This document shows positions 58,887 to 64,000 of a DNA stretch of 64,000 nucleotides, in pieces. The notes under the pieces were generated by a model, which did not search any database, was not told the origin of the DNA, and worked only from the letters and a program-made list of their open reading frames with translations. The position numbers were made by a program, and so were the translations under genes. Within the stretch, counting starts at the first letter, position 1. Each line of letters begins with the position of its first letter. This DNA is from an uncultured Eggerthella sp. (lineage in GTDB: Bacteria; Actinomycetota; Coriobacteriia; Coriobacteriales; Eggerthellaceae). Where the stretch lies: positions 1 through 64,000 of the forward strand of contig CAUASB010000007.1 of NCBI GenBank assembly GCA_958431815.1, written 5' to 3'.

Positions 58887-59444
58887 TTATGCTTCGAGCG
58901 TTTTCACCACTTTGGCGGGCACGCCGGCAACAACGCAGTTGTCGGGCACGTCCTTCGTAACCACTGCGCCGCCGGCAACGATGACGTTGTTGCCAATGGT
59001 CACGCCGTCGACGATGGTGCAGTTGCCGCCGATCCATACATCGTTTCCGATGGTGATGGGCCTGCTTATGGCAAGGCGCTCGCGCCTTCCTGCCGGGTCG
59101 AACGGATGACCGGTGGTGGAAATCAGCGTTCCGGGGCCAACCATGCAGTAGTCGCCGAAGGTGACCGGTGCCCCGTCGAGGATGGTCACGTTGAAGTTGG
59201 CGGTGAAGCGCTTGCCCACCTTGATGTTCTTGCCGTTGTCGCAGTGGAACCCTGGTTGGATGTCCAGTTCGGGGCCTGCTTCCCCTAAAAGCTCACGGGC
59301 TGCTGCCTCGCGTGCTGCTGCGTCAAGCGGATCGACCGAATTGAGCTTTGCGCAGCGCGCCGAAGCGGTGTCCTTCATCTTCACGAGCTCCGGATCGTCG
59401 TAGCGGTAGGGAAGCCCAGCCTTGAAGTTTTCCATTTCCGTCAT
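58887..59444 (-). CDS. Sugar O-acetyltransferase (maltose/galactoside type), 185 aa
   Basis: A left-handed beta-helix acetyltransferase with hexapeptide repeats. The N-terminal mac domain (FKAGLPYRYDDPELVKMK) is followed by FHCDNGKNIKVGKRFTANF, the catalytic His region TGHPFDPAGRR and ITIGNDVWIGGNCTIVDGVTIG in part. It transfers acetyl from acetyl-CoA to a sugar hydroxyl. It starts 8 bases after the alcohol dehydrogenase stop and is in the same operon. Confidence 0.92.
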   Translation of the reverse strand: MTEMENFKAGLPYRYDDPELVKMKDTASARCAKLNSVDPLDAAAREAAARELLGEAGPELDIQPGFHCDNGKNIKVGKRFTANFNVTILDGAPVTFGDYCMVGPGTLISTTGHPFDPAGRRERLAISRPITIGNDVWIGGNCTIVDGVTIGNNVIVAGGAVVTKDVPDNCVVAGVPAKVVKTLEA

Positions 59445-59452
59445 GGCGTGTC

Positions 59453-60613
59453 CTAGCGGTAGCTGCGCTCAAGGATGCCCAGCACGTCTTCGTCGGAGAG
59501 CTTTACCGGGTCGGCGTCGTTGTCGCCACCCCATACCTTGTGGTACAGGTCCACAATCTCGGGCAGCTCTTCGCGGGTGATGCCGTTGTCGCTCATCTTC
59601 AGGTCGCTGCAGTTCACGCTTGCGATAAGAGAATCGAGCGCGTCGATGAAGTCGGCACCCGTTGTTGCGTCGGCTTTGCCCATGGCTTTCGCCATCTTCA
59701 CCATCTGCTCTTCGCAGGCCTTGCGCTCGGCGAAGAAGTTGAAGTACTCGTGGCTGGTCATGGTAAGGCCCGCACCGTGAACCAGCTCAGGGTGCTTGCT
59801 GCCCATGGCGTGCTCAAGCGTGTGCTCGGAAGTGCACAGCATGTAGTAGCCGGCAAGGGTGTTTGCGATGGCCATGTTGTTGCGCGCTTCCTTGTCTGAT
59901 CCGTCCTTTACGGCGCGCGGCAGGTACTTGGCAATGAGCTCGATGGCCTTCAGGGCGAACATTTCGCCTACCACGTGCTCGTTCACGTTGATCACCGATT
60001 CGGCGGCGTGGAAGAAGGCGTCCATGCCCTGGTAGGCGGTGAAGTTCGCGGGAACGCTCATCATCAGGTCGGAATCGACAACGGCAAGGGTGGGGAACAT
60101 CGATGCGTAACCGGTTTTTTCGCCGGTTTCGTCGTTGGTGATTACCGACCACATGTCAACTTCGGAACCGGTGCCGGCGGAAGTGGTTACCACCACCAGC
60201 GGCAGCGGTGCGTTTTCGGGCTGCTTCTGGCCGCCGGTGAAACTGGGGCTGTAGTCCCAGCAGGCGCCCTCGTTGGCAGCTACCAGTGCAATGGCCTTCG
60301 CAGCGTCCATGGTGGAGCCGCCGCCTACGGCAACGATGAAGTCGCAGTTGTTCTGGTTGGCTATTTCGGCGGCTTCATCGACCGAGGTGTTGGTGGGGTT
60401 TGGCCGCAGGCCCTCGTACAGCACGTGCTGGATGCCTGCCTTGTCGAGCTGCGCTTCAACGGCAGCAAGCTGGCCGTGGCGCTTCATCGAGCCGCCGGCG
60501 CTGATGGCGATGAGTGCTTTTTTGCCGGGGAGGGCCTCGCTATGCAGCGTGCTCAAAGAGCCGGCGCCGAACAGCACGCGCGTGGGCATGTCGTATACGA
60601 ATTGATCGATCAT
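59453..60613 (-). CDS. Iron-containing alcohol dehydrogenase, 386 aa
   Basis: A group III (Fe) alcohol dehydrogenase reducing aldehydes or ketones with NAD(P)H. Seen: FGAGSLSTL, the dinucleotide-binding VAVGGGSTMDAAKAIAL, TTSAGTGSEVD, and metal-ligand region with D in QGMDAFFHAAE and the His-containing LEHAMGSKHPELVHGAGLT. The overall pattern matches the butanol dehydrogenase-like branch. AGAGGAGA precedes the ATG. It is divergent from a broken AraC-type regulator gene across 128 bp, which likely controls it. Confidence 0.93.
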   Translation of the reverse strand: MIDQFVYDMPTRVLFGAGSLSTLHSEALPGKKALIAISAGGSMKRHGQLAAVEAQLDKAGIQHVLYEGLRPNPTNTSVDEAAEIANQNNCDFIVAVGGGSTMDAAKAIALVAANEGACWDYSPSFTGGQKQPENAPLPLVVVTTSAGTGSEVDMWSVITNDETGEKTGYASMFPTLAVVDSDLMMSVPANFTAYQGMDAFFHAAESVINVNEHVVGEMFALKAIELIAKYLPRAVKDGSDKEARNNMAIANTLAGYYMLCTSEHTLEHAMGSKHPELVHGAGLTMTSHEYFNFFAERKACEEQMVKMAKAMGKADATTGADFIDALDSLIASVNCSDLKMSDNGITREELPEIVDLYHKVWGGDNDADPVKLSDEDVLGILERSYR

Positions 60614-60741
60614 GGTTTCTCCTCTGGTTGCTTTGTTTGCCTTGTGTGCTGATTCGATTGTGCGGTGACGTCAGCGTTCGAACAATGCGCGAATATAATG
60701 ATTTATAGGGTAAATTCTCATAACCTACCGGAAGGAAAACC

Positions 60742-61691
60742 ATGGATCGTACGGTTGTCGCCCACGCTATAGACAAGCTTGCCGAGCGTTTTCCCCGCTA
60801 CGACTGGGAGTACCGCAAAACGCCTGGCGGCGAAGGCGATGAGGTGGGGTTCGACTGGCATGGTCCCGCCGACGAAGACGTTATGGTGATGGCGTATCGC
60901 GGAAAATCGCTGGGCGAGCAGTTTCATCGGCAGGGCTTTTTCTTCTTCAACTATGCCTATGAGGGGGATTACCTGGCACTGAGCCATAGCCGCTACAACC
61001 GCATCACTGTTTCTGAAGGGCAGATGTACGTGGGGCAGCCGTTCAGCGGGTATGCCTTGCTGGGCAACGAAAGCGAAGAAGTGACGGTTGTCGGCGTGCT
61101 GGTGAAGGTCGAGACGTTTTACCGTGATTTCCTTCCACTGCTTTCGCGTGATTCGCAGCTTATGGAGTTCTTCCTGGGGCCGCGCAACAACCTATACAGC
61201 GAGCAGTTCAAGCAGGTTTCCATTCCCCGCTCATCGGGCATTCGTGATGTGTTGGAGCTGATGGCTGTCGAATATGCCCAGAACAGGAAGGGGTCGCAGG
61301 AAATCGTGGAATCGCTTGCGCTTGCCCTTACCATGGCGGTGGGGCGCGAATGGCGTGAGAGCAATTCCCCCGAGCGGGGTACTTCGGCGTCCCAAGCGGT
61401 TATCGACGCCATTGCTTCCGATTTGCAGGGGGGGTAAGGCTTTCCTCGGTTGCGCGCACGCTGGGTTACCACCCGAACTATTTGAGCGCCCTGGTAAGGA
61501 AGGAAACGGGGAAAACCTTTTCCGAACTGGTGCAAGAACAGCGTATGCAGCGCGCTGAAATGCTTATTGAAAGAACAACGCTTTCCATTGAAGACGTTGC
61601 GCAGCTTTCAGGGTATTCAAGCACCAGCAACTTCTACAAAGTGTATTCGGGCTATTTCGGGCATTCACCGCGCCGTGGTGCGGGGGCATGA
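60742..61691 (+). pseudogene. AraC-family regulator interrupted by a frameshift in a G7 run
   Basis: The first frame (60742-61437) encodes a 231-residue cupin-like/AraC N-terminal region and stops right after seven consecutive G (61428-61434). One more G would restore the frame QGGVRLSSVARTLGYHPNYL and continue through the AraC helix-turn-helix (GKTFSELVQEQRMQRAEML, then IEDVAQLSGYSSTSNFYKVY) to the stop at 61689-61691, about 316 aa. The gene as read makes a protein without its DNA-binding domain. Homopolymer length change suggests a phase-variable switch, a recent mutation or a sequencing error. It is divergent from the alcohol dehydrogenase operon, its probable target. Confidence 0.8.
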
Positions 61692-61913
61692 GCCGGTTCC
61701 TGCTTCGCTTCCGTCTTGCAAAGAGTTGGGTTCGTCTTGCAACGTGAAGGTAACGTGGCGGGTTTGCCATGCTTAGCATTCCAGGATTTCGTTTAGTTTG
61801 CGTACTTGTTAATACGCTTAAAACATTTTTGGCGCCCAAGCAGCGTAAAATACCAGTTTGTGAGAGATTTGCCAGGCAAGTAGGTGGCCTGGCTCGATTA
61901 GAAAGGACGCCGT

Positions 61914-62891
61914 ATGATCCGCATCGGTATCTTGGGCTATGGCAACCTTGGCAAGGGTGTTGAGCTTGCCGTTCGTCAAAACGATGACATGGAACTGGTT
62001 GCTGTGTACACGCGCCGTGACCCTGAAAGCGTAACGATTGCAACTGAGGGCGTGCCGGTACGTTCGGTTGCTCAGCTTGAAACCGGTGAAGAGGACATCG
62101 ACGTTCTGGTTCTGTGCGGCGGCAGCGCAACCGACCTGCCCGAGCAGACCCCGAAGTACGCAGCGCTGTACAACGTGGTTGATTCCTTTGACACGCATGC
62201 CAAGATCCCCGAGCACTTTGCCGCTGTTGATGCTGCTGCGAAGGCTGCGGGCAAGACTGCCCTTATTTCCTGCGGTTGGGATCCGGGCCTGTTCTCTTTG
62301 AACCGCCTGTACGCCAACTGCATCCTGCCCGAAGGCGCCGGCTACACGTTCTGGGGTCGTGGCGTTTCCCAGGGCCACTCCGACGCGCTGCGCCGCATTC
62401 CCGGCGTTGCCGATGCGCGCCAGTACACCATTCCGGTGCCCGAGGCGCTTGAAGCGGTTCGCTCTGGATCGAACCCTGAGCTTACCACGCGCGAAAAGCA
62501 TACGCGTGAGTGCTGGGTTGTTCTGGAGGAAGGCGCCGATCCTGCCGAGGTAACCAAGCAGATCGTGGAAATGCCCAACTACTTCGACGAGTACGATGTA
62601 ACCGTGAACTTCATCAGCCAGGAAGAGCTCGACCGTGACCATGCGGGCCTGCCCCATGGCGGTTTCGTGATCCGCACGGGCCAGACCGCAGGCGGCAAGA
62701 ACTGCAAGATCGAGTACTCGCTTGATCTTGACTCTAACCCCGAGTTCACTGCCTGCGTGCTTGCCTGCTATGCTCGCGCTATCGCTCGCCTTGCTGGCGA
62801 GGGCAGCCACGGCTGCAAGACGGTATTCGACATTGCGCCGGCATACCTTTCTGCAGCATCCGGCGAAGAGCTGCGCGCTCATATGCTGTAA
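61914..62891 (+). CDS. ddh: meso-Diaminopimelate dehydrogenase, 325 aa
   Basis: It reversibly aminates tetrahydrodipicolinate to meso-diaminopimelate with NADPH, a one-step route to lysine and peptidoglycan precursor. N-terminal Rossmann loop GILGYGNLGKGVELAV, VVDSFDTHAKIPEH and the signature SCGWDPGLFSLNRLYA followed by FWGRGVSQGHSDALRRIPGV (in part) identify it. Length is normal. Preceded by a 222-base gap with AT-rich promoter-like sequence (TAAAAT near 61848); no gene is seen there. Followed by a strong terminator. Confidence 0.96.
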   Translation: MIRIGILGYGNLGKGVELAVRQNDDMELVAVYTRRDPESVTIATEGVPVRSVAQLETGEEDIDVLVLCGGSATDLPEQTPKYAALYNVVDSFDTHAKIPEHFAAVDAAAKAAGKTALISCGWDPGLFSLNRLYANCILPEGAGYTFWGRGVSQGHSDALRRIPGVADARQYTIPVPEALEAVRSGSNPELTTREKHTRECWVVLEEGADPAEVTKQIVEMPNYFDEYDVTVNFISQEELDRDHAGLPHGGFVIRTGQTAGGKNCKIEYSLDLDSNPEFTACVLACYARAIARLAGEGSHGCKTVFDIAPAYLSAASGEELRAHML

Positions 62892-62910
62892 GCTGCGTTT
62901 TACTTAGTGG

Positions 62911-62947
62911 AACGGGTGGCGCCCTTAGCGGGTGCCACCCGTTTTTT
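62911..62947 (+). terminator. Intrinsic terminator of ddh
   Basis: ACGGGTGGC pairs with GCCACCCGT, followed by TTTTTTT. Confidence 0.9.
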
Positions 62948-63006
62948 TGTTGTGCGGCAGATGCTCGATGCTGTTGATATCGTTTCGGGTCAACGTACAG
63001 AATGCA

Positions 63007-63042
63007 GAAGGCTAGGCACGTTGTTCAGGGTGCCTAGCCTTC
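63007..63042. repeat. 13-bp perfect inverted repeat
   Basis: GAAGGCTAGGCAC pairs with GTGCCTAGCCTTC around a 10-base loop, between convergent ddh and the dehydrogenase gene. Neither strand has a T-run after it, so it is a stable hairpin rather than a clear terminator. Confidence 0.6.
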
Positions 63043-63112
63043 TGCTGTTGTGCAGTACTGCGTTGCAGCGCCATCACGCGTGCGCCGATGCGAGGTACTG
63101 TGCAGCGTGCGG

Positions 63113-63943
63113 CTATTCCTGCGGGCAAAGGGGACCGTAGTAGTAGCTTGCCGTTGCGCCGCCATCGCAGAGGAAGTCGGAACCGGTGATGAACGCGGCA
63201 CGACTGCTCATTAAGAGTTCTGCCACGTTTGCCACTTCATCGGCGGTGCCGGGACGTCCTGCAGGGCACTTGGCGAACATGTTCTTATAGAAATCGCCAC
63301 GGGGGCCGTTGAATTCGTCGATAGCTAACGGCGTGACGATGATGCCGGGGCTAATGGAGTTGATGCGCGCTCCACGCTGGCCCCACTTCACCGCTTCTGC
63401 CATAACGCGCTTTTCGTTGCAGCGCTTTGCCAGCTGGTAGGCGTGAAGCGTGTCGTTGATGTTTTCGGGCTGCAACAGGGGAAGGCTCAGCAGTTCTTCG
63501 GTAGGGGTACAGGCCAGCTGGGCATCTTCTTCGGCGGTAAGCTGCGCCATGCGCTTACCCGACTGGCTGGAAATGGTGACGCCCACGCCGCCTTCAGCGA
63601 TAACCTTTCCAACTTCTTCTAGAAGCACAGCAGTGCCGTACAGGTCTACCTTCAAGATGGCTTCGATGGGTGCCTGGCTGGGCGAAACGCCGGCGGCATT
63701 CACCAGCATGGTAATGGGACCCTGCTTTTGCGCTACGGCGATCAGGCTCTTGATGGATTCGCGGCTCGACAGATCGCATTCGTGCGCTTCGGCATCGAAG
63801 CCGGCATTGGAAAGGATGGTGGTGATGGCCTGGGCGTTTTCGGGGCGTTTGTCGCCCACGATGATCTTTTTTCCACTACCCATGCGGCGGGCGATGGCCA
63901 TGCCAATCTGGCCGGCACCAACCAAAAGCAGTACTTCTTTCAT
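63113..63943 (-). CDS. Short-chain dehydrogenase/reductase, 276 aa
   Basis: A classical SDR-like fold. Cofactor loop VGAGQIGMAIARRM (a G-x-G-x2-G variant of the usual TGxxxGxG), NAAGVS, the catalytic Ser in TISSQSGK, and the Tyr-Lys pair in YQLAKRC with a spacing of four residues. The C-terminal RINSISPGIIVTPL and FITGSDFLCDGGAT are typical. It oxidises or reduces an unknown alcohol, possibly a steroid or sugar derivative, which cannot be settled here. GGAGGAACC precedes the ATG. Confidence 0.9.
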   Translation of the reverse strand: MKEVLLLVGAGQIGMAIARRMGSGKKIIVGDKRPENAQAITTILSNAGFDAEAHECDLSSRESIKSLIAVAQKQGPITMLVNAAGVSPSQAPIEAILKVDLYGTAVLLEEVGKVIAEGGVGVTISSQSGKRMAQLTAEEDAQLACTPTEELLSLPLLQPENINDTLHAYQLAKRCNEKRVMAEAVKWGQRGARINSISPGIIVTPLAIDEFNGPRGDFYKNMFAKCPAGRPGTADEVANVAELLMSSRAAFITGSDFLCDGGATASYYYGPLCPQE

Positions 63944-64000
63944 GGTTCCTCCTTTTTCGTTTCCTGTTTTAAGCGCAGTGTACGGTAAGCGACACTTATT

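Overview
The window looks like chromosome of an anaerobic actinobacterium of the Eggerthellaceae/Coriobacteriia type. This is an inference from gene content and order (alaS-ruvX-mltG-yqeG-aro genes-pepP-efp-biotin enzyme-nusB-xseB-dxs), fairly high G+C, frequent GTG/TTG starts, many sensor kinases and a meso-diaminopimelate dehydrogenase. No rRNA gene is present to settle the taxon.

Region 1 (about 310-5885) is a 5.5-kb integrated element in a tRNA-Ala(CGC) gene. A 49-bp direct repeat of the tRNA 3' half bounds it. It carries a tyrosine integrase beside the intact tRNA, an excisionase-like HTH gene, three replication-type genes (one frameshifted), several palindromes and repeats, and small unknown genes. 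It separated the tRNA from its old terminator hairpin and brought a replacement.

Region 2 (5930-11552) holds a LysR/AEC-permease pair, galU, a degenerate homocysteine methyltransferase-like gene and much structured non-coding DNA. The most notable find of the window is a repeated structured element of about 230 nt with three copies: A at 79-302 (+), B at 11058-11290 (+) and C at 8021-8249 (-). Single-stranded segments are conserved while the stems differ in sequence but stay complementary, which suggests a non-coding RNA family that I do not recognise. A separate small-RNA candidate (9368-9516, minus) has a near-consensus promoter, several C-rich segments complementary to Shine-Dalgarno sequences and an intrinsic terminator. 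A 6S-like RNA candidate lies at 11295-11455 (minus).

Region 3 (11553-21082) is a DNA-repair block (addB-addA-rarA) followed by two membrane protein genes. Region 4 (21142-38640) is a long co-directional housekeeping block: alaS, ruvX, mltG, a YqeG phosphatase, a degenerate aroE-like gene, aroC-aroK-aroB, an M24 peptidase, efp, a carboxyltransferase-biotin carrier fusion with a likely internal start, accC, an Asp23-family gene, nusB, xseB, dxs and ung.

Region 5 (38641-49893) is mostly transport (AEC, CLC, SulP, OFA-type MFS, SMR) with prfC, a GNAT enzyme, an esterase and a deformylase homologue lacking the catalytic Glu. Region 6 (50018-58262) is signalling: a GGDEF-histidine kinase-receiver hybrid, a divergent EvgS-like hybrid kinase, an EamA transporter and a diguanylate cyclase. 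Region 7 (58377-63943) holds an iron-type alcohol dehydrogenase and acetyltransferase operon opposite an AraC regulator broken at a run of seven G, then ddh and a short-chain dehydrogenase.
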